Shown: positions 36,540-48,699 of the stretch, piece after piece
Numbering within the stretch: the first letter of the stretch is position 1
How the letters are laid out: every line of letters starts with the position of its first letter
Source of the DNA: Dysidea avara
Taxonomy: Eukaryota; Porifera; Demospongiae; Dictyoceratida; Dysideidae
Assembly: GCF_963678975.1 (NCBI RefSeq)
Contig: NC_089272.1
Location: forward strand, 26,477,471 to 26,541,470
Length of the DNA stretch: 64,000 nucleotides
Direction: 5' to 3'
The notes under the pieces: model-generated
The model's database searches: none
What the model was told of the DNA's origin: nothing
What the model saw: the letters and a program-made list of their open reading frames with translations, nothing else
Program-made: the position numbers and the translations under genes

Positions 36540-39084
36540 CAAGGCTTGAAAAGATTACAAAACAGCACAAAACTTACTTATTTATATGTAACGCGCATGA
36601 TAAAACTAAGATTTTCATGATGATCAGCGTGTGAACAAACCCCACAGTGATTTTCATCCTCATTGGAACTTGGATGATGGAGCAATCCCAAGTTTAACAC
36701 AAGTTGATATTTTCTGCCAGGGTTCTATTGGGGAATATACGGAGAATTTTTTTATTAAAAAATCTTGGATACTGGAATGCCTAACAATAATTTATATCTA
36801 CTGAAAGGTTTTTATGTCTTTTTAAACACATATTTCTTAGAAAGATGACCTATCTTATACAGCATTAACTTTGTTTTTTCCTGTACTGCTGCTATATCAA
36901 ATGTGGTGTACCACATCAAAAGTTGAAAAAAATAACAATCCTGGTCAATTTTGGGACTAGAAACATATAATTAATTTTGAATGGCCTTAAAATTGTATAT
37001 ATTCATAGGATGCCATTTTGAAGGCATGTTTGGGCTTGAATAACTTACGTGAAGTTTAAGGATACAACAGACATGGATGCCATTTGGGGTCCATGTACCC
37101 GAGAAATATTTCAGGTCTTAACTATTTTATTGTGTTGGTACAGGTAAACTAAGTAACTATTTTAAAATGCTCTATTAGAGTAGTCGACTGCTCTATTAGA
37201 ATATTTCGATTTGAATCTTTGATACCTTTGTAAACCATGCTAAATCAATTTTAATTGTCTGAATATATGTGAATAGTTTCTGAAAATCTCAGAAACTCCA
37301 TGGATCCATCCCTGGTTATTTAAATAAAATTTGAAAACAACTAGCTACTTCTATGTACCTGATAATATGACGATGACAATGGACAGGGACTTTATCTTGA
37401 CAGAACACCATTTAATACCATCAGAAAGTGTGAGTACTAAAACAAAAAAAATTAGCATGTGAAGTCCTCGGACAACATGCAACTACTAAAAAGACTACAA
37501 TTGTAGAACTATAGTCAACATGGAAAGGAAAAAGAACAATAATAAAATGTGTTTGGTTTGATTTATTTCTGGAATTCCACCAAAGCCGTTCTTTCATTCC
37601 AGAGTATACACATAGTTACATATATACAAGTACAAAAACAAAGCAATATATATACAAAAGCACAACATAACTAAAACTTAATTATACACCATACAATAAA
37701 TGATCATATATATCATTACAGAAGTGAACTGTTATAAATTGTGTGATTTAAGCTATAATTACACAAAATTTAGTAAGCAATTTTAAAAACCAAAATGCAA
37801 AGCACACACAAAGTTATGCTAGGTAGACTGGACTAACTGTTCATTCCTTACAATTCCTGCTAAAGGACATTCTTTCAGAAGCACAAATTGAAGCTCTTGC
37901 CATGTCATTATACTACAGCTACTGTGCAATATTGAGCAACTAACTATATACATGCAGTACAGCATAATTTACATGTATGATAGCACTTATACTTGAGGCA
38001 CGGCTATACAGTACATCATGAAAGACACTATGATGCAATTGCAGTTCAAATATAACAGTTAGTGATCTGAGGGTACAGTATTGTGTTTCAGTACATTCAG
38101 TGATCCAGGATGGGGCATTTGGAACAAATCCCAGAGGAATCATACTTCTTTTGATTAAAATACTAAACCTTGTCAGGACAAAATCAATTAAATATAACTA
38201 TAAAAATATGCAAGTTACACTGTAATTGCAAACTCACCTAAAAGTCAAAGTAGTTGTCAAACTGTCACTATAAGCAGCATGGAAGGAAGCCATAGTCATC
38301 TGAATTGCTTTGCTTTGGTAGTTTGGGTTTTGGCAGTTCATTTAATTTGTACTTGCCAAAGAATGTTGGAAACAGTGGTAAAGTTGGAGGATTTGATAAT
38401 TTAACCTGTACATCACCATTGTTTAAGCTGTTTATATTTATTAGCTCATAATAGACATTATCTGCTGAACATTTGCATTCTAAAATATTTTGTGTTGATT
38501 GATTGATTAATTATTTAAACTCACAATACTTGGCAAAGCTGTTCTTCCGTACTGTACTACACATAGCATTATTGTTAAAATTGAGGTGGTACCACAACAC
38601 CTATATTTATCTAAACTTCAAGGGGGTGTTATTACAGCACCCCTGACAATAACAAGCACCTTAAGAGGTGTTATAGTTACACCAGTGTATTTGTAACACC
38701 CTCATAAACAAAATCCCACTATTCAATTTTATTTTGGTAGTTATATTATAAATACATCAATTTTTGCATATTACATAATTGTAGAAAGACAAGCAAGTAA
38801 GTGTACTTATAATCTTGTTGAGTTACTATATTTCACAGGTCAATTGTGTTTTCTAAATAGCTAACTATATCAATGTAAGTGAAGGGATTAAAGTGGCTCT
38901 ATCCCCATTAAGCTTAGGAAAACTAGTAAGAGTGAACGTCTAGTGTGTCACCACAACAGCACTCCTCTGTAACACCCTGTCACCCTGTGAGTGTAATCAC
39001 AGCACTTTAAAGCAGCACCTAGCTAGGAAGCTGACTAGGGGCTGAATCCAAACATGTACAGTAAGTGGACATCTGTAATGTGTT
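36540..39084. other. No gene recognised
   Basis: AT-rich sequence with two dispersed CTCTATTAGA motifs (about 37167 and 37189) and two reversed tail-like fragments (about 37556-37610 and 38500-38560, sharing CAAAGC(C/T)GTTCTTC). No frame with domain content. Confidence 0.45.
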
Positions 39085-39500
39085 ATTTATTTATTTTTAT
39101 TAAGGCTTTACAGCACAAGTGCTGACGGTCTGTATGACACCTGGTCCTACAGCCTGTTTAAGGTTGTTACATAAAGTGTTTGAAAAAATGGTTATGAATT
39201 TTTGCATGCACAGCAACCTTATACAGTATATACAAAGCTACACCCAACACATAAAACTATTACAACTGTAGTAAAAGTATCATAATTTAACAATCCAGGA
39301 TGAGTCATGTACTGTAGGTACAGTACTTTAGCAGACCATTATAAAAATTAGTGATACACTATCATCAAATAAACTAGATGACAATGAATTCCACCACACT
39401 GTAGCCTGGTGCCGAAAGAAGAGCTGACTAAAATTCTGTTTAAGACATTCATAGCCTATCTTCTTTTAAGACATGCAATGGCTGAAATCTGATGGCAAAA
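39085..39500 (-). pseudogene. LINE 3' end relic with tail
   Basis: Read on the minus strand, about 39460-39360 encodes FFRHQATVWWNSLSSSLFDD, resembling the end of a LINE ORF2. It runs into the recurrent tail (CTGTAGGACCAGGTGT.. CTGTAAAGCC, then AATAAAAATAAATAAATAA) at 39190-39085. This links the tail family to a LINE. Confidence 0.6.
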
Positions 39501-41130
39501 ATTAACATTTAGACAATAATTTGCTGCTTCAAAAATACAGCATCTGCATGCTCAGCTCTACCCAATCATCTAGCTACAGTACAACTTAGCTTGTTTATGC
39601 ACTTTCCCTTGCCAGCTCCTGGATCTGCCTCTGCCAATCAACAGCCATATTCTTTAACTATTTAGCTGTATTTTTAGTTAGCAGCTACCAAATATTAAAT
39701 TTCCAGGTGTGTGGTTGCTTTCATACCATATGGGGGTGTGTCACTAGGATTTGTGGGTTTTTTCCAGTGGTAGCGGGACTCAAATGCAGAGGCCTAGGGG
39801 TGTAGCCCCCTGACGCTGGCAAGGTTTTACTTTTATAATATTTACTGAAACTTGATGTTTAAACTGCTATAGCTACACATTCTACTGATTATCATCTAAA
39901 TAGTGCCATCACCTTCTGAGCACTTTTTGAATTTCTGCAATGCAGAAATACAATGGTGTCTTGACTATAACTTATCAATTTTATGAGAATCTAAGAAAGG
40001 GCACATTTTATCTATGTGTGGTAGTATATGCAATCTATTTACACTCGTTCAGTTAATAGATCAATGCTGTCCACATCACAATAGAAAAGCTCTATGTAAA
40101 ATACAATGGGACTTTAGTGCTTAAAACTTCTCTTAATCTGATACTGAGTTAAAGCCTTCTTCCCAAGTACTAGCTAAGTTTAGTTATGGATATCAATGTC
40201 TGCTAGGATAGGTAGCCAGATCAACCTACATAGCAATGTACAGAATCCTTAAATGGTTAGCAGCTAGCCTATGATGCTAACCATGTAAGGATCCTGATGA
40301 GTTTAACCATGAGTTTGATGTGGATCGTATATCACTTTTAAAATCTACTTTTAAGCAATTGTAGCTATTATTAATTGTTTTTTGTCTTGTTCTTGTGCTT
40401 TGCTTTGTTGCTCAGCTTGTATACTTTTGTAGCTAGCTAATACCATATGTTTTTGTAGAGCATTGCTGAAAAACAGTTCTTATGGAGCTGATTAAATCAT
40501 TAAAATTATCATTAAGTCATTATAGCTCCCTAATTAGCTATGATTCTGCTTATCAACTCTTTGCTTATTCATATAGTACTTAATTGGCAGTAAACTAGAA
40601 AAAAACTATTAACCTGACTATGCATGCACTTTTTCCTGTTGTAATTGTAATAAGTCCCCCAAACCTCCCAACTTTGATCACCTGTAACCCTTGCTATAAA
40701 TGAGTTTTATATAAGTAACTATAACTAATCTTAGTAACTACTTACTCCTGGCCTCTGGCACTGGATGCCAGTGGACCTTCAGCATACACTAGATTTTAAG
40801 GACTAATGTTTATACTGTACGTATCTTGTTGTATGTATGCTGTAAAGCAAATAATAAATAAATAAATAAATAACCTACTAAATGATGGGCATTAATTAGA
40901 AAATCAAATTTTAGGGGTGTGGTCCTCAGTAAAGTTTTGCTGCAGGAAAAGGCGGTTATAGCTGATGAGTATTGGTGAGCATATTTCGTGGTTTAGTTGT
41001 AGTTAAGGAAGAATCAGTGTATAGCTAAATACCATAGTTGCCTAATGACTGTTCTGAAGTAAGCCAACCCCAAATGGAACTTCGGAAACCCCCTAAAACC
41101 AGCTACAGTACGCTCAAACGCATCCTCTCG
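39501..41130. other. No gene; one simple-tail repeat
   Basis: About 40740-40875 ends with GCTGTAAAGCAAATAATAAATAAATAAATAA, a LINE/SINE-like 3' tail. No other feature is supported. Confidence 0.4.
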
Positions 41131-41145
41131 CGAGAGTGTTACTAA

Positions 41146-41215
41146 GCACCCGTTTCACTCGCGAGAATTCATCCCGTTTCATTTAGGACGAATCCTCGAG
41201 AGTGAAAACGGGTGC
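41146..41215. repeat. 70-bp imperfect hairpin
   Basis: GCACCCGTTTCACTCGCGAG pairs imperfectly with CTCGAGAGTGAAAACGGGTGC. It is CpG-rich compared with its surroundings. Possibly a tiny foldback element. Confidence 0.5.
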
Positions 41216-41334
41216 CTCGCCCTTTAATTAGCGCAGGAGTTGTTTTTTTTTAGTAGCTAGCTTCAGTACATTACGACAATGGTGATATAGCTAGAACCAC
41301 CAGTGGGTTTACACACTGTTGAGTAGTGTTTTGC

Positions 41335-41391
41335 TGGCCGTTACCATAAGGACGTTCAAGTTAACGTTCGAGTTTCTTATGGTAACGGCCA
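41335..41391. repeat. 57-bp hairpin
   Basis: TGGCCGTTACCATAAG at the left and CTTATGGTAACGGCCA at the right form perfect 16-bp arms around ACGTTCAAGTTAACGTTCGAG-like sequence. Probably a miniature inverted-repeat element; its target duplication is unclear. Confidence 0.6.
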
Positions 41392-41859
41392 ATGGCCTTT
41401 GTCTGGGTGACGCATGTACCAAAAGGAAACCAAAACACAAAGTGACTTGTTTTAAAACCTACCAAAAAGTGACAGTCTGCCAAATACAACTGCAATAACG
41501 CATAAAACACTTCTACAGCTTGTAGCTAATAGCCTGAATATGGCCTAACCTTAGCTTCGCTAGTCATCTAGGGGTGTTCCAATGCAGCTGTACACTTGAT
41601 TACGGGTGACACGGCCCAATACAACTCCAGTTTCAACTCTGAGCGACTATATTAAAATACTGGAATTATCTATACTCTAGTATTGCAATACTTTCGAGAA
41701 AGTACCGCTATATGTACTGTATGAAGCAGTCTGCCACACTCAGAAGTAGAGAAGGTGAGACACGGATAACTTCAAAGGGATTTACTGCCCACTGTATAAT
41801 TTCTATATAAAATTATCACTTGTGCAACTTCCATTTCCAATCCTGGTAAGCATTGTTGT

Positions 41860-42150
41860 ATATCAAGTAAACAACTATTGTAGTATCTGTCCAGCAGCAT
41901 TTTGAATGCATTTACTGAGGGAGAATCAGCAATCAACTCTGTTACTATAAAAATTAGATCTTGTGTATAAAGTTGTGTGGTTCAACTTCATTGTATGACC
42001 TCTTGTTGTAGTTAAAATAATTGAATGCCCATATCATAACTACTATACCCTCAAGAATTTGATATAGGTAGATCAATCACCCCTTGATGACGGTGTTGTA
42101 GAGATGGTAGGTTTAGGTGTCTCAATCTGTCGTGGCATGGCAAATGGCTG
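41860..42150 (-). pseudogene. LINE reverse-transcriptase 3' fragment
   Basis: The minus strand reads, across several frameshifts, ..RHLNLPSLQHR.., GDLI-like sequence, IRSNFYSNR-like sequence and SVNAFKMLLDRYYN, the C-terminal signature of an L2/CR1-type ORF2. The same LINE family recurs at 50350-50550. Confidence 0.65.
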
Positions 42151-42227
42151 ATTGGTTACTTCTAGTTGTTTTACATGGTATTTTTTTATTGTCAAGCGTA
42201 TAAGAAGGTCCCCATAAGATATTATCT

Positions 42228-42493
42228 ATGCAAAAATAGCCAAGCTGTGAAAAAATGGTTGCGGCCTTTAAGAGCCTGGGTGAAAAAAGTTGTGAAATCA
42301 AAGGTGGCAACCAAGAAATGGCTGCAATGATGTTAATGCTAATAAATTTTAACAATGCACACAGCTGTTATTAAATTTTTTTAGTATTAACATCATTGCA
42401 GCCATTTCTTGGCCACCACCTTTGATTTCACAACTTTTTTCATCCAGGCTTTTTAAGGCCGCACCATTGTTTCACAGCTTGGCTGTTTTTGTG
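42228..42493. mobile_element. Palindromic MITE, copy C
   Basis: CAAAAATAGCCAAGCTGTGA ... TCACAGCTTGGCTGTTTTTG: a full palindrome, diverged from copies A and B (core TGCACACAGCTGTTATTAAA) and close to half copy D. The spacer with CCAAAACTAGCCTATGGCTG follows at 42530, but the tandem array is absent. Confidence 0.82.
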
Positions 42494-42814
42494 TGGATTT
42501 CACTCCTTTTTGTGCTTTATAAGGCCCCAAAACTAGCCTATGGCTGACTTAGAGGTTTGTTTTTACTCACATTTCTTCATTGAAGACAGACTTATAAATG
42601 TATTTCATTGCATGATTTAATTCAATATTTGATAATATTATTGTAATACTCTAATAGAGTGCACATTTTTTTGAGGACTTCTAATAGAACATACATAGAA
42701 TGTTCTAGAACAATCTAGTACTTCTATCGGTAGATCTATGAAATTACAAACGTTTGATTATAAGCAGATTTCAACTAGAAATTTCATTTATAAAGCAGAA
42801 ATTAAGTGAGGTGA

Positions 42815-42930
42815 TCAGCCAAGGTAGCAGTGGTTCAGTGGTTAAGGATGCAGGTGTTAGGTATGGAGGTGTCCCTGGTTGGAACCCTGGTAAGTTTTTT
42901 TCAACATTTTTTGCACACCTTTTTTACCCC
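42815..42930 (+). repeat. tRNA-derived SINE head
   Basis: GTAGCAGTGGTTCAGTGGTT resembles an A box and GGTTGGAACCC lies where a B box is expected, about 50 bp on, followed by T-rich sequence. No complete cloverleaf could be drawn, so it is a SINE relic and not a tRNA gene. Confidence 0.5.
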
Positions 42931-42934
42931 GTGG

Positions 42935-43560
42935 TGACTGCTCTATTAGAGTATCTCGATACCACAATTTTATACTTGCTTAGTTTTTGCTTTATAACTT
43001 TGTCGCTGTAACTCTATTGCTATTCAAACTATCAAAAAGCACTGCTACGATGATCAGCCTATCTGCACACCAATTTTCAAGTTATTTCTATACTTGGTTT
43101 ACCCTGTAGCTGTGACAGAAATTTGATCTTTTTTACGTGAATAAATGCTCATAACTCCTTGAATATTACTCAGATTCACAACAAACTTAGTATGTGAATC
43201 CACCATTACACGCTCTTCATTTGTGCCAAAGATTGAGGAAATCAAGTTACACATTTGCATTTTATAGCAATTTTTGCGAAGTGAAGCCCCGTATGGCATA
43301 AGAAGAAAAAAACGAAGAAATTAAAACAAAATTTTGAATGCCCGTATGTCGCAAATGGCAGTTGCAAATTTAATCAAATTTGCTGTGTGGTGTACCCTAC
43401 TTGGGGGACAGCTATAATGCAAAAATGGTGTACTTTGGAGAAGGGGCCATGGAGCTATGCGCGCATGAAAAGGCTGTTTTCTTTCTTCCTGTAAATATAC
43501 TCACGGTGTGGTTGCCGGCTTTTCTTGGCCGCACGACACACTACCGTGTGTCTTGATTTT
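42935..43560. repeat. Dispersed repeat, member 2 (partner 20784-21595)
   Basis: Starts GACTGCTCTATTAGAGTATC and ends CTTGGCCGCACGACACAC, with internal blocks in the same order as the partner but more diverged. Its left end is the dispersed CTCTATTAGAG motif. Confidence 0.65.
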
Positions 43561-44312
43561 CCACAATTGGACGTTACCATGACATGGTCATCAGACAACA
43601 ATGACTTGCAATAAAGCCCAAAAGTTGGTAAGCCTTTTTAACTGCCGTATAGCAGGAAATTTTGGCATATTAAGCAAGCAAGCAGTATTTCGCCAAACTA
43701 AATCATTTCTCTGTATATATTAGCTATATTATACTAACAAATTTGCCCAGCCTTTTCTTGCCAAAATCCTATTGTTGCAAATTTGCTAAATTTCCTCCCG
43801 CCTAACTTATCAGCTATAACTATGCTACTATGTCCTCCGTGTGAATATGAAATTTTAGTTAAGATCCTGGAGATTATCCAATAGTTCCAGTTGAATTCCT
43901 TCTAAAGAATTATTGCCAGCTAGTGTATGGAGCATTAACGAATTAGCAATCATTAATTGGCTGTGTTGTATATATGCCAACCTATGGAATTCTGGTTTAG
44001 AACAAGATATGATATACCAGTACACAAACCATTTATAATACTAGCAATACACGACAATAGACTATTGAAATGTCCACAACGTACTAGCTGTAGCATCTGG
44101 CCAAAAACAGTAGTGTACAAAATCAATTATCGACAGTCAACGTCAGTTGTCATCCACTTGTTAACTTGCATACTTACAGTACATCAATTATCATCTGGTT
44201 TATGTAATTTGCTTGACATTCCCATACAATTCAAAACTAAATCTTGCCCATAGTACAAAGTACTCTATCACTACTATTTGTAAATTTCATTTCATGTATT
44301 TTCTTACAGAAA
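43561..44312. other. 5' flank of acyltransferase paralog 2
   Basis: No domain-bearing frame. The sequence just before the gene contains TTTTCTTACAG (44299-44309), a splice acceptor, so an upstream noncoding exon probably lies in this interval or further 5'. Confidence 0.45.
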
Positions 44313-46412
44313 ATGTTTGTGTCACACCTGCATTTAATTCTGGCAGTCAGCACCTGTGTCTTTGCTGATATCAAGGAACAATATTTCCTATATGATGTAG
44401 ATATTAGTGAAAGCTGCAAAATATCAATTAATAAATTATCAACACTGCAATCAATACATCCCCAGTTAATGGCTCAGTATTGGGACTCCTGGGGTAAACC
44501 AAGTGATGGTATAGTATATGGTCACACTACCTTTCTTGGTTACTATGACGAGTGTATGGATTTGAAGAACACACCAGTGGGTGAAACAAACTATTGTATA
44601 TATACAATGCAAATGAATATCACTACATTTTATAACCCATCAGAGTATCAAGATGAAGTGTGCTATTCTTCAGACTGTCCTATACCAATAAATACTAGTG
44701 TGTCAAGTAACATTCAGGTTGGAGTGTGTTATCCTTCAACATGTTCTCCAAATGAATTTGCGTTAGTGTTGTCAAGGATGAATGTTATCAGTGATACTAC
44801 CATGGCTGTTAATCCATTTAGTAATACTACACAAACTGTTACTATACAGTTAACCAGTACTGGTGATTCCCCTACATTCTGTCCTCAAACTGATGTGGAG
44901 TATGATACAGGAACTCTAGTGGTTATTGTCATTTGTATAACACTGCTAGGACTAACGATATTGGGAACAGGTGTAGATGTGATTTGGTGGTTATATTCTT
45001 ACTTTGTGCTACCGAATGATGATACCCAAGTCGCTATTAAAGCAAAGGAAACTCCAAGGCAAATAGCGTATGAGCTGCCAACTTTTAGAGACTTTGTTTC
45101 AGCATTTTCTTTATATAAAACCATTCCTCATCTTTTCTCCACTAAGCAATCACCTTCATCTATTAAAGCTCTTGGATTTTTAAAATTGTTTGCAAACGTG
45201 TTTATAATTGGAATGCACGTGTACATTGTTACTCATTTCTACTATCCACAGCTGAGTCAAAATACACCACATTATTTGGACAAATTTCCTTCCAGGATGA
45301 TTAATCAGATATTTATGAACACAACATTTGCTGCGGATACTTTCTTTCTTATTAGTGCCACACTGTCATCTTATCTGACATTAAGGGACATGGACAAACA
45401 TAAAAGGTTTAGAATTTTATACTTCTACATCAACCGGTATTTTCGGCTGGCACCATTGCTTTACTTACTTACAATAGTGACACTAAAACTGGTTGTACAT
45501 TTGGCACAGGGCCCTTTGTGGTTCGTTGTACATACACCACCTGTCAGCTGTCAATTTACTTGGTGGTACAATTTGTTATTTATTAATAACTTTCTTAATT
45601 TATCAGACATTTGTGTTGTACCTACCTGGCACGTCAGTGCTGAAATGCAGCTGTTTATTTTCTCCCCCATTTTCATCCTGGCACTGTACTATTCAGGTTT
45701 TGCTGGACTAGTGTTCATAGGTATATGTGTCATTGGGTTTGCTACTACTATTGGAGTAGTAACTGTGCAAAATGGATACATGGCAGCCATGCATGCTAAT
45801 CCACAAGTTTTTAAGCAAATAGAAGGATTGCACATGCAGCCATTTTACAGAGCTAATCCATATCTGGTTGGTATTGTACTGGGATACATTCTCCACAAGA
45901 AATACAGCATTGCTGACTTGCCAGTTGGAAAATCTGTTAAGCAACTTCTTTGCCTGTTATTGTGGACAACAGCAATATATTTGTGTAAGATTACATTGTT
46001 TGGAACTGTTGAGGAATTGGATGGCACTCGTCATTTTACTAAATGGGAGAATGCAACTTTTCTGATGTTTTCAGGATTGGCTTGGAGTATTGGCATCTCC
46101 ATTATTATCTTTTTGTGTAACACTGGCTATGGAGGAGTAGTGAACAGTGTTCTCTCTTGGCCTGGATGGGATCCAGTAGTCAGGTTATCTTATGGAGTAT
46201 ACTTGTTCCATGATATGGTAATGGATGTGATACTGGGAACACTACAATCAAGTTTGATATTCACAGATACAGTGTATATTATGCTTTGGGTGTTTACCAT
46301 TTTCTTGTCATTCAGCTTGTCTGTAGTATTGATGCTGACCGTGGAGTTACCTATATCTAAAGTAGTATCCCTCTGCTTCACGTTAGTTGGGACTGAGGCT
46401 CGTGATAAATGA
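44313..46412 (+). CDS. NRF6-like acyltransferase-3 membrane protein, paralog 2
   Basis: 699 codons from ATG 44313, chosen because TTCTTACAG just upstream is a splice acceptor and the protein then starts with a signal peptide (MFVSHLHLILAVSTCVFA). It has the same domain order as paralog 1: Cys-rich NRF domain, TM near residue 205, acyltransferase-3 domain with GMHVYIV (H302), INRYFRLAPLLYL, TWHVSAEMQLFIFSPI and LSYGVYLFHDM. Similarity to paralog 1 is patchy: residues about 55-180 and about 395-540 are almost identical at the DNA level, while the signal peptide and residues about 195-390 are clearly diverged. The frame is intact with no intron. Likely a multipass membrane acyltransferase; the substrate is not predictable. 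Confidence 0.93.
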   Translation: MFVSHLHLILAVSTCVFADIKEQYFLYDVDISESCKISINKLSTLQSIHPQLMAQYWDSWGKPSDGIVYGHTTFLGYYDECMDLKNTPVGETNYCIYTMQMNITTFYNPSEYQDEVCYSSDCPIPINTSVSSNIQVGVCYPSTCSPNEFALVLSRMNVISDTTMAVNPFSNTTQTVTIQLTSTGDSPTFCPQTDVEYDTGTLVVIVICITLLGLTILGTGVDVIWWLYSYFVLPNDDTQVAIKAKETPRQIAYELPTFRDFVSAFSLYKTIPHLFSTKQSPSSIKALGFLKLFANVFIIGMHVYIVTHFYYPQLSQNTPHYLDKFPSRMINQIFMNTTFAADTFFLISATLSSYLTLRDMDKHKRFRILYFYINRYFRLAPLLYLLTIVTLKLVVHLAQGPLWFVVHTPPVSCQFTWWYNLLFINNFLNLSDICVVPTWHVSAEMQLFIFSPIFILALYYSGFAGLVFIGICVIGFATTIGVVTVQNGYMAAMHANPQVFKQIEGLHMQPFYRANPYLVGIVLGYILHKKYSIADLPVGKSVKQLLCLLLWTTAIYLCKITLFGTVEELDGTRHFTKWENATFLMFSGLAWSIGISIIIFLCNTGYGGVVNSVLSWPGWDPVVRLSYGVYLFHDMVMDVILGTLQSSLIFTDTVYIMLWVFTIFLSFSLSVVLMLTVELPISKVVSLCFTLVGTEARDK

Positions 46413-46662
46413 TTGACTAACATTAGATACCCCTGTACATGTTATACAGTATTTGAATTGTGTGTATTGTACATGCTGTCATGCACTACACTTAGTGAAG
46501 CTCCATATTATTTGTTATGCAGTGTTGCTTGGAAGGTGATAATTAGTGGACATTTAGCTTCTGATGCACACATGATTGTACATAACATTACACTTTGATA
46601 GCTATGTAGCTCATACTGTACAGTGTAGTTATCAAGCATGCATCAGTAGCACGTGCAGTAAC

Positions 46663-46950
46663 AGGGGCGGATCCAGACTTTTTAAAAGAGGAGTTCCATT
46701 CTGGAATTGCAACTTCAGCCTAGCTGTAAGTCAAAGACCAAAATAAAAAAGTCATCACCTGCTGACAATAGCTGCCCCTCACCATAGATACCCTCACCAA
46801 CTATGTTTCCTTATTTATAACTCCACACGTAGCCTGCTACATTACTCCTCTTAGGAATACTGTGACTGCTCTATTAGAGTATCTCAAGTAAGAGGCTCTT
46901 TCAAAAGGGGGGTTCCATGGAACCCTTTGAACCCCCCCTGGCTGATTAAA
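46663..46950. mobile_element. Possible hAT-like MITE
   Basis: CAGGGGCGGATCCAGACT at the left is a common hAT-type terminus. The right end (GGGGGGTTCCATGGAACCCT ... CCCCCCCTGG) is diverged and no clean 8-bp duplication is visible. A CTCTATTAGAGTATCTC motif lies inside. The paralogous region after 34430 lacks it. Confidence 0.45.
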
Positions 46951-47082
46951 TTCTGTGTATACCATGGTATGAACTTAAATTACAGAAGTGTCAGCAGTAA
47001 TACAGAATAATAATAAGTATATAGGTGGTTGCTTTAATTTTAGCAAGAGCTAGCTATAGCTTAGGGGAGTGCTTGTGAGTGG

Positions 47083-47890
47083 AGTAGGTAATCAACAACA
47101 GTGTTGGTCACAGCAAAAAAATTGGTATGGAAGTGCAAGTATATAGTTAAACTTTTGCTACTGGTTAACTTTGCTGGAAAACAACCACACTTACATGCAT
47201 ATCACTAATTAACTTGCAAGTGTATAGTCTACCGCAATGTTGCACTGATCAAAATCTACTAGTAATTTCAAAAAGCCATAATGTATTCTAACCATGTGTA
47301 TTCAAATTGTTTGGTGCAATGTTATTGTGTTGTGTGTATACACATACTGCGTAACTTACCATACTTTATGATTAACTGATGGCTATGGGAAAGAAAGGTG
47401 AAAGGCAGAATAATAGCACATGCATTGTATTTTTATCAGTATGCCAAAGGTTTCTTAAGGAAATTCTAAGTGTTTCTGTAAAAGAAGTACGTGTGTGTCA
47501 AATATGCCAGCATAATAAAAAGTATAATAGGCTAGAGTGTTATGTAAGTATGATGCTAGCATATTAGGTAGATATTTCAAATTATGGAGTGTAATTCCAT
47601 GAAACAGATCAACACTCCCTAGCAGTGCAGTCAGTGGAAACTGCAATAGAGCACTCAAATGATAGCTATACTCTCTAATAGAACAGTCGCTTTGTAGTAA
47701 AATACTCTAATAGAGCATTCACTAATTAAAACATTCCAAGATAGTTGCAAGAAATCTTGTTAACCTAGGAGCATAATGCAAGTATAATGTGGGAACATAT
47801 ATAGAGCATATATAATAGGTGAACATGTTGGGAAATTCCCAGAAGTAATTTTGAGTTACGTTTGACAGGCCTAGAAAGTAGTGCTGTATA
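47083..47890 (+). repeat. Duplicated 3' flank of acyltransferase paralog 2
   Basis: Matches 34781-35590 (AATCAACAACAGTGTTGGTC, then AACTTTGCTGGAAAACAACC). The duplicated unit therefore contains the gene and at least 1.5 kb downstream, with different insertions in each copy. Confidence 0.75.
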
Positions 47891-48690
47891 ACTGCTCCCA
47901 GTTTTATGCTAAGATTTACTGAAGGTATATATGTTGGGCAGATAGCCAGCCAGGCTGGTACTAGACAATTTGCAATTTACCAAACAAATTTATTTTAAAA
48001 TTGTAGAAATTCATTGGATGTCATTTTGAAGGCATGAATTGTTTGCTTAACTGCAAAATCAAATTTTAGCTACTGTACATTACTCGAAATACTACATGTA
48101 CATGCTCTAAATATGTGTCTGGGCCTGTGAATACAGGGCATGTGGGTACAAACTACATCCCGTCACATAACAGGCCATATTTCTGTACACGAATAAAATC
48201 TTTGCTTTCTGTAACTTGCACAATGAAGCCAGTTATGTATTTCAGTAGGGCTGAAACTTTTGTTACCATAGCTTAATGGAGTAAAACGTTATGAGTGGTG
48301 AAAGTGTAAAAAAAGGTAAATTCTGTGTGCCCACATTCCCTGTTTTTGCAGGCCCGGTCACATATACACATAAGGTTTTTGCTCATACTCCAAGTATTCT
48401 GTACAGTTATAGATGTGTAGCATTTTCAGCAAAGCCCACAAAAGTGTTCTATAAATTATTGGCTTATCACCCACTACTATTAACTGAGGTTAGTTAGTAT
48501 ACAAGGACTCCAGGGGGAACCTAACAGACAGTTTCACATATCACTTGACCTATTAAAATATGTAACTTGCAAGCTAGTCTTCCATTATCAATCACACATA
48601 ATTGTTTTCTCCAGAACTTTTCAACTTGCTAAAGCTCACAGATTAAAGCAATAGCCCTTGTGTGTATCATCCAACAACTCTACAAGACAT
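47891..48690. other. No gene recognised
   Basis: No supported coding, RNA or repeat feature in this stretch. Confidence 0.4.
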
Positions 48691-48699
48691 TGATATTAT

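Noticed and set aside
42815-42900. Functional tRNA gene
   Set aside because: A- and B-box-like motifs are present, but no cloverleaf with a sound acceptor stem could be formed; a SINE relic is more likely.
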